Below the pieces are notes generated by a model. The model was given only the letters and a program-made list of their open reading frames with translations. It had not been told where the DNA came from and did no database searches. From Apis mellifera (taxonomy: Eukaryota > Arthropoda > Insecta > Hymenoptera > Apidae), in assembly GCF_003254395.2 (NCBI RefSeq), contig NC_037650.1:5580071-5644070 (forward strand): a stretch of DNA of 64,000 nt. The letters are read 5' to 3'. How positions within the stretch are numbered: the stretch's first letter is position 1; the number at the start of each line of letters is the position of its first letter. Positions 1 to 11,760 of this stretch are shown here, piece after piece. A program made the position numbers and the translations under genes.

Positions 1-1573
1 CTTTTACCGACGAACCGTGATAAGCCCTGATTGTTATATACGACGATCGAGCTAGCTCGTGCCATCACAAGCCAGGACAAATTCGTTTTGGACGCCCTTT
101 GGACCGCGTCATCCACTTAAGATGGGTCGCCCGACATCGATCCGAGTCTCGGAAAAATTTGTTTGCGCTCCTCCTCCTCTGCTGAGCTTGAGATCTCTGG
201 ATCAAGAGACGTAATGGTTACTGCATACGTGTATGCATATATATATGTATGTAAAAAGCGTGAGAGGGATACGAATAGTTGGATGTTGATCTCAACCGAA
301 GCGAGCATTCTTCGAAATCAACGATTTTCCATTATTATAAATCCACGTGTGCGCGCGGTCGTTAGAAGAAAAAAAATAAAAGAGGGGGAGAAAAAAGAAA
401 GAAATAATAAAAAAAAAAGAAAAGAAAGAAAATGAAAAGAGTAATCGGAAAATGTGACCGCTGTGCACCGGTGTAGAAAATGTAAAATATCGTTACTTGT
501 CGTAACAATTAATACGTCGAGCAAGGGAAAATTTTAGCGCAAACGTGTCTAATTGCACAACGCGCTTCCACAGACACATAGATGGCTAACGTAATTGCGG
601 TGAAACATGCATTTGAAAGGCTTTAAATATTGAACGTGGTTCCGATGAATATTTCAAGGTACGAAGGGTCGACGGTACACGGTTAATAGTCTGTGAATTT
701 TATCGTATCCGCCAAAGCTAGCCCGAAAAAGTAAAAATTCATACACACGCATGATCTCCTTTGTGAAGCGGCACAAATCGCGGATTTCTGTTTTCCACCT
801 GTGGTAATGGGATCGCGAACAACAAAAAAAAAAAAAGATCTTGTAAACTAGGCGTATACTGTATATACTTTCCCTTTACATCGAAACGCGGGGAAATATT
901 TTTACACTCGAGCAGGAAGAAATACGTTTTTCGTGATGGATTAGATTTCCTCGTCGGACCTGGGTGGGTAAAATGGCGAAATGGTTTTCGACGCGTCTCT
1001 ACCTTGTGACAAGTTCACGGTGTTATGCATACAACAGCGAGCTTGTCCCCGTTGTCGAAGGATTATACGCTGCCTGGCGCGGGTGTAACGACTTTGACGA
1101 AACAACAGGATGATCCAGTGGAGGATACACGTGCATATAGATAGCCGCGATACCCGTGGGTTTCTCTTGCTACGCTACGCAAAATGCATTTTAAAGAAAT
1201 ATTTATGCGGTTGCCCGCGCGCATACATCCGAGGGCGCGTGATACATCCTTTTCAGAGGGAGGAGGATATCCTTCCTTTTTCCCCCCCCTTTTTTACGAG
1301 GGAGAAACTCGATGCCGCTCGAGAGGTTCGGTTTAAAAAGAAAGATGATACATCGCATTACGATACAAGACACAATACCCGATAATATTCCATTCCGACT
1401 TTTACGGGGGAATTTTATAACGCGTGACACGTTGCACGCGTCGCGAAAAATTGCCGCCGGGTGAAATGCCGGGGATCGATCGGGATCGGGAATTACTCTT
1501 TGAGGAATTACCATTAACATTCCCGTGTGTTGTACAGGCTGGGAAAATACCCGAAGCGACTTTTTCCAATCGG

Positions 1574-1577
<4 letters not shown>

Positions 1578-1624
<47 letters not shown>
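1578..1624. repeat. (TA)n microsatellite
   Basis: Uninterrupted 47-bp TA dinucleotide run. It produces spurious Tyr/Ile open frames on both strands. Confidence 0.97.
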
Positions 1625-1628
<4 letters not shown>

Positions 1629-3189
1629 CTATATTCGTCGCGAAACGTACATTCTTTATGGAACGGTGGCAAACCATCCGGGGGCGGAATAAAAATGGAA
1701 CACAACGGGATCGATATCGAGCCTGTTAATGCTTATATCTGGTCTTATACAAAAATAATTTCTATCGGAACAAAGGGCGGAGCGTGGGCATTGTTCGCGG
1801 TGGGTGGCAAAGGGGGAGAGAGAGGATAAATTGAATTTTCAACGTTGCAAAAATGTAAGGGAGAGAAGAAAAATTGGATTTCGAGCATGCAGCTAGTTGC
1901 ATGTCGCGGGTTGCATATCGGCAATCATTATCGCCACTTTACGATACTGCACACGTAGGATCGAAAAAAAATCGAAGAGGAAAGTTTCACTTTTACCGTG
2001 GACTTTATCGCCCAGCGTCTACTTTATTCTCGCTTTGAATCGCGCCGGATTCGAACCAATCTCGCCGCGCGATCACAGATATAGTTTTGAATAAACGTAT
2101 AAATTATAATAAGGCGGCCAAGATGCTATCGACGTACGATGATTCGACCCGTACCGAATACTTTCTCGAATGGAGGCTTTTTTTTTTTAATAAAGGCATT
2201 GTGCATCCAGAGTGGAACGATGGAAATTCCTTTTCCAATTCCGTACAAGCCTCGTAGCCTCGCACAAAAGATGCACACGATCTGGCGTTAGATCGGAGCT
2301 GGATCTCAATCGTGGAAACGATCGTAGGGAACTCGGCCTATTCTAACGATATAATGGCGTACGATCACGAAGCGGTTGACTCTTTTGTTAAAGGGAGAGA
2401 TAACAAACCGCGATTCGCATGGGTAATTCGTTCTGGGTGGTCGATCGATGGAAATTACAAGAAGAGGTACAGGTGTATCCGAACAACCGAGAACTTGCAA
2501 TCGAGTAACTTCTCGAGTAACGATCTTTCTCTCTTCCCCCCCACGCTCGAAAGAGAAAGAAGAAAGAAAGGAAAGATCGATTCTCGCAATTTCTGCTTCT
2601 GGCTCAACGAAACGCAGTCACCTCGTTCGCGGGGTTGGGAAAGAGCACCATCGTCGATCGGTATCGCGCTGGTTATCTCGAGGTTAACGCGATCGAAGTG
2701 TTTCGAAACGATGTCGTCTGTTTCTCATCGATTCTCTACGCCTTATCGTAAATCACCTCGTCGAAAGGATCGTCCGATTCTCGGGGAAGATTTCAAAATG
2801 GGGAGTCGATTTGGCAGGGCGAGGAGAAAAGGATGACTCGAGGATGGTAAATGAGATAAGTTGGATCGATGGAAGAGAGATATCGAACTGGTGGAAAAAA
2901 AAAGTGGTGTGAAAAGGTAAGTAAGTTAGTTAAGAAGCAAGAGGAGACGCCGAGAGATGCCTCTTTTCCCGCGGCTTCCTCTCCCTCACGAGTTTCCGAT
3001 TCCTGCTTGATTGCATAAGGCTGGATTTAAGACGGGTCGAACTAAGTTTCACTGGTGAGAAGGAAAAAAGCTGCGACGACGCCTTAAGACTGTAAGAGGA
3101 GGAAGAATTTCTCGTTTTCTACGTATGTATATCTATATAGCGCGAACTTTCGCCCAGATCGAGGGACCGAGTTTAAAGTTGGGTGGAAC

Positions 3190-3209
3190 AGAGAGAGAGA
3201 GAGAGAGAG
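3190..3209. repeat. (GA)n microsatellite
   Basis: About 20 bp of perfect AG/GA dinucleotide repeat. Confidence 0.9.
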
Positions 3210-5156
3210 TTCGTGATCGATTTTCAAACGGAGTTAAACTTCCTTCTGTTCTTACGTGAATGATAATCGGTCGTGAAAATTTCATCGAATCCACGTATTT
3301 TATTTTTTTGTTCTTTTTCCTCGTACCATTTTCCTCGTCGACACGAGGCAGTCGTCAAGGCCAGGCTTAACAATTGGTTGAAGCTGATCGAGAGAAAGAG
3401 TCGTCGTCACGGATACAAGTTTTCCTCGTCGCGGCCTTCACCGGCCGCATTTTTTCCCGCTCGTATCGCTATCGTTGCGTTATCGAGAAATATACCGGGG
3501 AATCCCAATCTATGCTTTTTCCGGATATAACTTGTTGATACTACGGATACAACGATTCCATAAGGAAAGAATCGCTGATTTGATAGACTGCGGTTATTGC
3601 GATATAACTATATTCCTTTCTCTCTCTCTCTTTTCTTTCGTCAAACGAAATTGCGAATGATTTACGATCGTGTTACGAGAGGGATTTCGACGAGCCAATA
3701 ATTTATTCCCCCGAAATATGATCGATTTTATTGTAATTTACGAACCGTTTAGCCGGACAAGTTCGAACGAGCGAATGATTGACAAATTGACAAAATGATG
3801 GAGGGAATCCCAGCCCGCGATTGAAGTTGCGGGCCTACGACCAGATATATCTGAATGAAATTCGAAATCGTGCAAAACGAATACATCCATGGATATAACA
3901 AAGTCGCGTTTCGATCAACTCTCTCTCTCTCTAGTTTCGTTTCACAAAAGAATTACGCGTTGCGGGAATGATTTATATATCCTATTTCCTGTAGTTAAAT
4001 CAATTTCTCTACCGTTAGAGCGGAAAGGGAGGGGAAGGAAAATATTTCGTCTCGCGCAAACAGGGGAGCGAAATCGGAGCGAATGGGAATAACCGGTATA
4101 CGCGAAACCAGTGCGGATAAATGCGTTCCGTCCCAAGTATGTGTGTCCGAACGGCGCGTATTTAATGAGTTTAAAATTTGGCGTTGACCCAAAATCATTC
4201 TCTCTCTCCCCATTCCTCCTCCCCCCTCGTTCGCACCGTGGGTATTAATCGGACGCACGTTTCGGACGAGATAACACGCGGCTCGGAGTTATTCGTCGCA
4301 ACGGATGAGAGAAAGAGAAAGAAGAAAAGGAAAAAAATAAAGAAACGAATCGATAGGAGAATTCGTCGAATTATTATAATCAAAAGTTAAAACTGTAACA
4401 CCGTATCAAAAGGAAAAAGTGTTATATAATTGATATAAAATGGGGGGAAAAACGTCGGGAACGCTCGTTTCTTCACGCTCCCTTTCTTATAAACGAATTT
4501 ATTCGGACTTTAAACTCCCCCTCGAACTTGTTCCGTATTCCAGCAACGAAACGACACGAAGGGGGGAGGAGGAGAGAGGGAGGAGGAAGGAGAGTCCCTC
4601 CCAGAGTCCATCTATCAATCGAACCGGTAAAAGTTTCACGAAGGTGTTCACAAAGCGAGTCGATATTCCCTATTCTGGGTATAGAATGGTCTTGCACGAT
4701 TCGGTTAGAATTAGAATGGGCGAGATGAAACATAACCGGTTGACTCGCGCGCCGCGTGTCCCTATCGTGGCGGTCGACGTCCGGCAACTTGCGGACATAA
4801 TTCAACCGCGCGCACAATCGGCCCGCCGACAGTCGCGTGTAATCTTGCGTGTACGCGTCAACCCGATATATCAGCTCGGAATAGAGTCGTATTCCTGGAT
4901 TCGATACGAGATGCTACGTATCATTTTCGATGGACGATCGTGTGTACGTCTATTTATATGTATATATATATATATATTTATGATTGGGCAGGGGGAACGA
5001 ACGAGCGGGCTTCTCTTTCGTTGGTCGGCTTTTGATTTACATTAATTGATTTCCCAGACCGATACCTGTGGCCTAGTGGATGAATGATAACCACGACGAG
5101 ATTCGATTCGCGCATGCATATGTATAATTCTAGCTTCAATCGAGGAGGAGCGTGAT

Positions 5157-5198
5157 CGAAGAGAGAGAGAGAGAGAGAGAGAGAATATATATATATAT
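5157..5198. repeat. Compound (GA)n-(AT)n microsatellite
   Basis: A GA run up to 5184 is followed directly by an AT run to 5198. Confidence 0.92.
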
Positions 5199-8100
5199 CG
5201 GAGGGTTGGAAAGAGGGAAGGGGATGATTTACGAGGAAAAAATGAAACTAGCCTTTGGTTGACGGGCAATATCGAGCCGGTTTTCGGCGTGGGACAAAAG
5301 CGGGTTTATTAACCATTAATTCATGACGTATGCTAATTACGGGGGATAATGAATACATTGTGAAACATGAAAGTTAAAAGACCACCGATCCGATATTATA
5401 GTCTCCAGTTACTATCTGTCGCGTTTAATTAACAGTGTCGTTGTTCCCCCGTTTCCCCGAAAAACGACGTTACTCGAAATGTAATTGTCATCCCGATTTT
5501 TCTTTTTTCTTTTTTCTTTTTTTTTTTTTCCCCCTCTACCCTTTATCCCACCTTTATCCGTGTTCTTGTTTTTTTCCCTCGCTCGTGTCATATTCCTTTT
5601 TTCGTTTTTAATTAAACCCCTCTCTCTCGTTTTGCCACTCTTCAGGAATTTAAATATTTCATCGAGGATTACAACGATTCTCCCCGGCCTGCCACCGGCG
5701 AAACGAATATCCTAAAATACAGAGAGAGAGCGGGCTGGCCATATCCGAAACCGCACTTATTGGAGGGAACGTCTAGCCAAAACCGATGAGAAATTTGCTA
5801 CCGTTAATTCCCGTTTTGCCCGTTTCTAGGATTAACAACATGTCCGTTTCTCGCTCGATTTCGCGGCTCGATACTCGGCTCGAAGAGAGAGGCGGAAAGA
5901 GAGAGAGATGGATCGAAAAAGACAAAGAGAGAAAGAGAGAGAGAAAAAACGCAGCGAAGATTTTAGTAGAAATTTTTAAATCGTTATTATTATATACAGT
6001 CGTTCGAAAGTGTACACGAGTTCGAAATGGCTGGGCTTCGGCATAAAAGGGAACAGAGACACGCAGTTACGCGTCGATCGAGCGTGGAACCAGCGTGGAA
6101 TTTTATGGTCGAGAACTTCGCAAGAGTCGTGCATGCGGTGTAACTTTGTTTCGTCCGTCACTTCGTTGTCGGATACGGATTATAAAAGTTTCTGGTCGAT
6201 TTTAGGTGACCGCGAATCCCTACGCGCATATACATGCACATGTCAGCCGCCGGTGATCTACGGGGTGATCAAACTTCGCTGTGGCGTACGTTGTTCGCCT
6301 TAAAAATGGACGAGATTATTCCTCGTTTCACTCTCTTCTTTCTCCACTCTCATCCTTATTTTACTCGCTTCTACTTTTCCAAAAGTTTTTTCCAACTTTA
6401 CGGATAAAATATAGCGTTCAATCCGTTGCTTTATAATTTTTTCATTCTTTTTCTCTTTTTTTCTTTCTTTCTCTAGCTACGCGATACAAAGTCGGATATT
6501 TTCTGTGATACCGCGACAACGATGAAAAACGGATGAAAAAAATTACGAGAAGATTAAATTAGAGAATTTTGTCACGAAACAATTTTTGCGACCCCGCAAT
6601 TTGATCCCGTGATTGGATGTTATAGAAAAAAGAAAAAAAGAGAGAGAAAAAAGGGAGAAAAAAAGGAAAGGAAAGAAATTACGATTAATCGACGATCATC
6701 GTATAAAGCGTTGAAGAGATATGAGACGCGATTAATTTGGCTTACGAGGTAATCGCGAAAGCAAAGCAGCTGTGCCATTAATCTCGGTCAATCTTGGCGG
6801 AATGACGTTTCGTGCTATCCCCGGGTGTGAAACGTAATCTCACACCCTTGCTCGACACTGTAACGCTAAGAGGGATTACGGCAAGTCGCGGTTCGAAGCA
6901 TCGACACGCAATTAAAGATCACCCTGTATTTCGATACGGACGATATCGGTCGTTCGGCGAAACGTTATCAGCACCTACGTTACAATTTTCCGTTCCAATG
7001 CCTGGGCTGGGAACGTCGAATCGACGATATGCGGCCTGCATGCAACTAAACAATGCACCCTGTCGCCAACCGTGGACGGCCGTAAATGCATCAGCATAAA
7101 TCGTCCATTCGATGGGGCTATCTAGTGGTAGGGGGAAAAAAAAGTCACTAGATCGAAGCCGCTGGAACAAAGGCTCAGGTGAACGTTTCTTTTTTTTTCC
7201 TCTCTCTCTTTCTTTTTCCTATTTTTTTTTTTTTTTTAAGAGCACGTAGAGTGGGTGGCGAGAAGAGAGCGAAACTATGGATCAAGGGGAAGAGGAGGAT
7301 CCAGGCGTGAGGAGGGGGAAGTAATGGCGAAACGTCTGTAATAATGGTAACTGCGCTCTCACTATTCAAATTTGCGCGTAAAAAGCACGTCGAATTGTTT
7401 TCGTTTTTCTTTTTTTTTTTTTTCCTTTTCCCTTCCAATCGTTTTTGTTTTAACTCTATTTTTCAACGGAGAAATGATTCCGTTCCGCGGGATCACCACC
7501 GTAGATACCGTAACTTCCCTCTTTTTCATTAATTCGTGATTAATTCACCCGAGCTCGCCGTTTCACTGGTCACGCGTTTAAAATAGTTTTTCACCCAACT
7601 TTTTGCACAATTCTCCTCCCGCCGAACTTTTGCTCGCGTTACGCTCGTTGATTTTTTTCCTCCCCTCCTTTCTTCTTTTTTTCGGTCCCGGTTACTCGTT
7701 CCCTCTTCCCCTCTTTTTTTTATTATTATTCCCCGTTCCAACGATTTTTAGGCCTCTCGACGTTCGCGGGGCGAGATTCGAAAAGCCGCGAAGAAGGAGG
7801 AGGCCTGTCGCGCTCGCGGAATGACCGGAACGGCTCGCTGCTCTTGATATGAAAAATTCAAACGTCTGTTCGAATTTAACGCACGCCCCGTGAATATTTA
7901 ATGCGTTATAAGTTGACGATGAAACGTGAATTATTCATACAATAGGTGAACTCCGGTTAAACGAGGGAAGGAGGGGAGGGAGGGAGGGTGTTTAAACTAC
8001 ATGCGTGTACGTACACGTCTTTCCCCCGATTGCTTTTGAATATAATGTTAATATTTATAATATAAGTTTTGCGCTGCCAAGCTGTATCTGGACCGTGGCG

Positions 8101-8565
8101 ATGTTTTCACCCTGGATTTCTAAAGTTTCCAACGTTCCATTTTCCCTTGCTGCCCGATATGTAGTAATTCTAATTAAATTTTTACATATTTTTCAGCATT
8201 CACGGTTGTGGAAGGGGCTACAGGTGCGTTGTACTCGCTCGTTATACACCCTCGGCTCCAAAATGGAATCTCTATTTCATTTCGGCAATATTTTTCGAGT
8301 CGGCCATTCTTTTTCAGGCCGAAGAATATCGTTGGGGGGAGGGGGGAAACGACGTCGTGTCGTTTATTTAGCGTCTAACGAATTAATATAGAGATGACGG
8401 CCGAATAATTTCACGGTTTAACGAGGTAATTCGAATCAATCGACGAGCGTAAATAATAACGATAACGAACTGTAACGATTAATAATTCCCTCGAATAAGT
8501 CCATATACTTTTTTTTTATTTATTTCATCTTTTTTTTCCTCTTTTATTTATCTATTTAATTGTTT

Positions 8566-8636
8566 ATTTCTCTCTCTCTCTCTCTCTCCCTCTTCCTCTG
8601 TCATTATCTCTCTCTCTTTCTTTCTTTCTCTCTCTC
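8566..8636. repeat. Interrupted (TC)n / (TTTC)n tract
   Basis: Several TC dinucleotide and TTTC runs, broken by a short TGTCATTA interruption. Confidence 0.85.
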
Positions 8637-10180
8637 ATAGCAAATTTATCTCGTAAATTTGATAATCAGAATAATAATTTATATCCATCTCTGTGATCAA
8701 TTAATATCGAAACACGCGTCGCGAAAAATTGAGAAAATAATACGAATTTTTTTTTTTGGAATAAAACGAAACGCACAATGAAAATTACTTCGAATAAACT
8801 GTTCGAATATTTCACGTTGGGAATATAAATGTTTTCTAACGAACGGGATACTCGATTCTTCGAAAAATAATCGTGAAAGAACATCGTATCGAAACGTGTA
8901 TATGATTCGACGAGAAAGATTATCGAAATGACGATTTAAAAAGAAAAAAAAAACAGAATTGATAAGTGCTTTCGATATATTCGTCCTATAAGATTAAATC
9001 AGACCGATTCGACGAGGTGAACAAACATTTCCCTTCGAATTTAAATTAGCGTTCTCTCGATCGCGTTTTATCAAAACTCTTTCTTCCTTCTTTTTTCTTT
9101 TTCCATCCCCTCCTATTTTTTTCCCTCCTCGTGAAAAAAAATTAGATCACTCATCAAGAATAACGAAGAAGGGTCGTAGTATCGTCTCTTAATTAATGCG
9201 CTCACGTTTGACTCTGCGAGCGCAAACGTCGTCGTCCGTATTTGCGCGCACATACGAATCAATGTGCATCGAATGTGCGTGCGTGTTTGCATCATCGTAT
9301 GTACACCGGCGAACCGTGTATTGCGTCCTCGAGAAAGCTTCGTCTACACCTTTCAATATGGTAAACAGACTCCACTCGCGAATAAATATTCGTTAGACGT
9401 TTTCTCGTGATCGTCTAATACCAACGCATGAATCACGTATCACACGACACGTATACATATATTCGAACGATCGAACGCTTCTCGAAACGCTGAAAATTTC
9501 TGGAACGATGCTTTCCTCCGATTCGTTATACGTGTCAACGAACGGGTTAATAGTGACGCTGGATGAAAAGAGTATATATTTTTTTTTTTTTTTTTAAACA
9601 ACGTTACGTTAATTTTCCAATCTTTTTTCCCAACCTTTTCGATGCGCGTTAATCGAGCTTCCCTGATCGGATTTCGTTTATCGTCAATTGACAGATAACA
9701 ATCGTGAGCACGCGGTTCGATGAATAATCTACTCGCCTCGACGTGAAAAAAACGACTTCGATATATATATATATAATTCAATGAAAGAACGATATATATA
9801 ATTGGACGTCAACCCTTCTTGCTGGTGGAAACGGAAACGGTGTATATATATAATAATGGTGGCGTAAACGTGGACACGACGAGATGGATAAGCAACAAAC
9901 GCGTTGGTCGAAACATAGAGAGAACGTAATGACTTTATATAATTGAACTTTGATCACGCGTTCGTATCGTGTCATTCGTTAATGGAATATGTATTTTCCA
10001 ATGGGCGTTGATCGGATTCCCCTGTGCAACATTGGCGCATGTGCGACAATGTTTTGCACACCGTATCGTTTTAAGGATCGAATTATGATATTACGTAATT
10101 TATGCGTCTAGACCGATTTCGCTCGTTGAAAGATACGATGAAGAATAAAGATAGAAAAGGAGATGGGAGAAATTCTCATT

Positions 10181-10186
10181 TTTATT
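10181..10186 (-). terminator. Candidate polyadenylation signal for the b561 gene
   Basis: AATAAA on the minus strand (TTTATT on plus), about 130 nt beyond the stop codon and past the GATA/GATG repeat. A second AATAAA overlaps the stop codon itself at 10320-10315. Either could be used; cDNA 3' ends would decide. Confidence 0.4.
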
Positions 10187-10235
10187 CCGATCGAATCTCT
10201 TTCTCGTCTGGATCCTACGTTTCCTGTTATGTTCT

Positions 10236-10310
10236 AGAGAGAGAGAGATAGATGGATAGATAGATGGATAGATAGACAGACAGATGGATAGATAGATGGA
10301 TAGATAGAGA
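10236..10310. repeat. (GATA)/(GATG)/(GACA) tetranucleotide microsatellite
   Basis: About 75 bp of GATA units mixed with GATG and GACA variants, preceded by a short GA run. It starts a few bases past the b561 stop codon, so it probably lies in the 3'UTR of that gene. Confidence 0.93.
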
Positions 10311-10315
10311 TTAAT

Positions 10316-11730
10316 TTATTTGAACAAGCCTACGAATTGTCGGAACAGAGACGGAACTGCCCTTCTTATAGAGAGAGCGATGATCGCAACCACGATGGTT
10401 ATAAAAAGGAATTTGAGGTCGGACTTGAATATGTACGTGTAGCCGTAACACTGAGCCGCCATCCCGATCGCGAAGCACGATATACCCAAGAAGTTGTGGG
10501 CGAATTTAATCGCGACAGGTTTTATCGCACTCCGAAGTTTGGCCGCTATGAAAACGGGGTAACCGGCCACGGACAGGAAGACGGCCAGAACGGTGGAAGT
10601 GATGCCCAGAATCCCGTGAACGGACTTGAAATGCACAGGTTTCACTCGACACATGAGCACCACGCCGGAAACGATGAGGATCAGGCCGAGAATTTGTAGG
10701 ATCCAGTGAAGGTGGCGTTTGGCACCCCTTGAAAGAAACTTGGTCAAAACACTGTCACCGGCAAACACGAGAATGGCCTCCGACATCAGCAGGACGTACT
10801 GAAAAGGGTAAGAGAGATGGAGTCGTGAGCGTGGTGACGGAAGTTGCAGTCGTTGGGCGAAGTCGTTAGAACTTCTTTGGCCACTTCGGTTAGCTCTCGG
10901 TCTTTCCCCCTCGGGACAGAGGGACAGAGTCGTGCAAGACTCTCGTCTGAGCAGCACGGGTCTCGGATAGTTGAATTTCGATTCTCGTTGTTGCGAGGAG
11001 GTGTGCGCAAAAAAGTGTGGAAAATAAACGATGCGATTTGAATCGTGGGCGCAGTATCGTCACGGAGGAGGATACTCTTGGGCGAGCGAAAAACTTTTTC
11101 CATGGTTCTTTGGAATTTTTTTTCCTCTTTTCCCCTTACCTTCGTTCCTTTCTTTCCGTCAGCCAGTTACCACCACAAAGAAGCTTTCGCCCTCTTTTGA
11201 GCGATTAAACCGCGAACGATGCTCGCGCAAACTTCTCCCTGATTCAATTTCACAGTTTATGTTGGACTGTTTTCAGATTTCGTCCGGAAATTTCTTCGGT
11301 TTGCTCGTTCGCCTTTCCCCGTCTTGCGGAGACGACTCCCTTGTCGCGGTCTTTTGTGATGGAGGAGGAGGTTGGAGGCGGTGGTGGTGGAAGAAATTAT
11401 TGCACGGAATCCGAGAGGGGTGATCTTAAACCGAGGGAATGCGTTTGAAAAATGTTTTATTATCATCGATCGAGATATACGTACCCCAGTCGTGCAAAAG
11501 ATGGTGTGCAAATTGACCACGTTGGAACCCCACGAACGATAGATGGTGTACGCCGTTAGACCAACGATAAGCGCATGATTAACGAGATCGAGCACGGCGA
11601 GGCACGTGCCGCGCGCGCATCGCTTCGACTCGTCGGGATCTTCCAAATTATCCGAAAAGCCTAAAACTCGGCCGGCATCCGCCTTTTCCATCGGGAACGA
11701 CTTGTCGTTCCTTCCTTCCGCTTTCTCCAT
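10316..11730 (-). CDS. Cytochrome b561 domain-containing protein (CYB561D1/D2-like transmembrane reductase), two coding exons
   Basis: The coding sequence joins exon 11730-11485 (82 codons) to exon 10798-10316 (160 codons plus TAA), giving 242 aa. The junction is phase 0: the donor reads GGG|GTACGT and the acceptor CCCTTTTCAG|TAC. The start ATG at 11730 has A at -3 and G at +4, and a 13-nt leader separates it from a likely 5'UTR acceptor. Six hydrophobic segments lie at about residues 42-66, 73-95, 114-132, 142-165, 180-203 and 209-228. Four histidines fit the b561 heme-ligand pattern: H75 (TM2), H113 (HLHW, TM3), H143 (VHG, TM4) and H183 (AHN, TM5), so H75/H143 and H113/H183 would hold two hemes. 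The family moves electrons across membranes from ascorbate-type donors to ferric or monodehydroascorbate acceptors. Length and a short polar N-terminus fit the D1/D2 branch (about 220 aa). There is no DOMON or reeler domain. Substrate and membrane location are inferred from the family only. Confidence 0.9.
10799..11484 (-). other. Intron of the cytochrome b561 gene
   Basis: This 686-bp GT-AG intron interrupts the heme-binding second transmembrane helix, between residues G82 and Y83. The donor GTACGT and the pyrimidine-rich acceptor (TTACCCTTTTCAG) are both visible on the minus strand. Open frames inside it, and frames running from it into the second exon, do not resemble proteins and are not supported. 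Confidence 0.85.
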
Positions 11731-11760
11731 AATTTTCAGACGTCTGTAATTTGAAATAAA
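11731..11760 (-). other. Probable 5'UTR splice acceptor just upstream of the b561 start codon
   Basis: On the minus strand a T-rich stretch ends in ATTACAG (AG at 11745-11744). It is followed by 13 nt of leader and then the ATG at 11730. A splice acceptor this close to a start codon suggests that a non-coding first exon lies further up, at coordinates above 11760. I could not place that exon. Confidence 0.5.

Larger units (their letters stand above)
1..10180. other. Non-coding, repeat-rich flank left of the b561 gene
   Basis: I see no supportable gene. The region holds a (TA)n run at 1578-1624, (GA)n runs near 3190 and 5161, and a purine-rich block at 365-432. Pyrimidine-rich blocks lie near 5495-5545, 7190-7240, 7640-7735 and 8510-8640. 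The longest open frame (2312-2836, plus) has no recognisable domain and is rich in Arg/Ser/Lys as expected from composition. A homeodomain/POU-type motif cluster at 5300-5440 is discussed under findings. Confidence 0.6.

Noticed and set aside
1527..1829. Frames with long Tyr-Ile runs at the (TA)n microsatellites (also near 17162 and 50863)
   Set aside because: They are translations of TA dinucleotide repeats and not genes.
2046..2056. GGATTCGAACC, which matches a tRNA B-box on the minus strand
   Set aside because: The T-stem pairs poorly, and no acceptor stem, D-arm or anticodon arm can be drawn around it.
2312..2836. 174-codon plus-strand open frame
   Set aside because: No domain, no internal conservation pattern, composition of a random CpG-rich frame, and no flanking acceptor that would make it an exon.
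6042..6068. CATAAAAG followed by CAGTT, resembling TATA plus initiator
   Set aside because: The spacing is only about 22 bp, too short for a TATA-initiator pair, and no gene follows.
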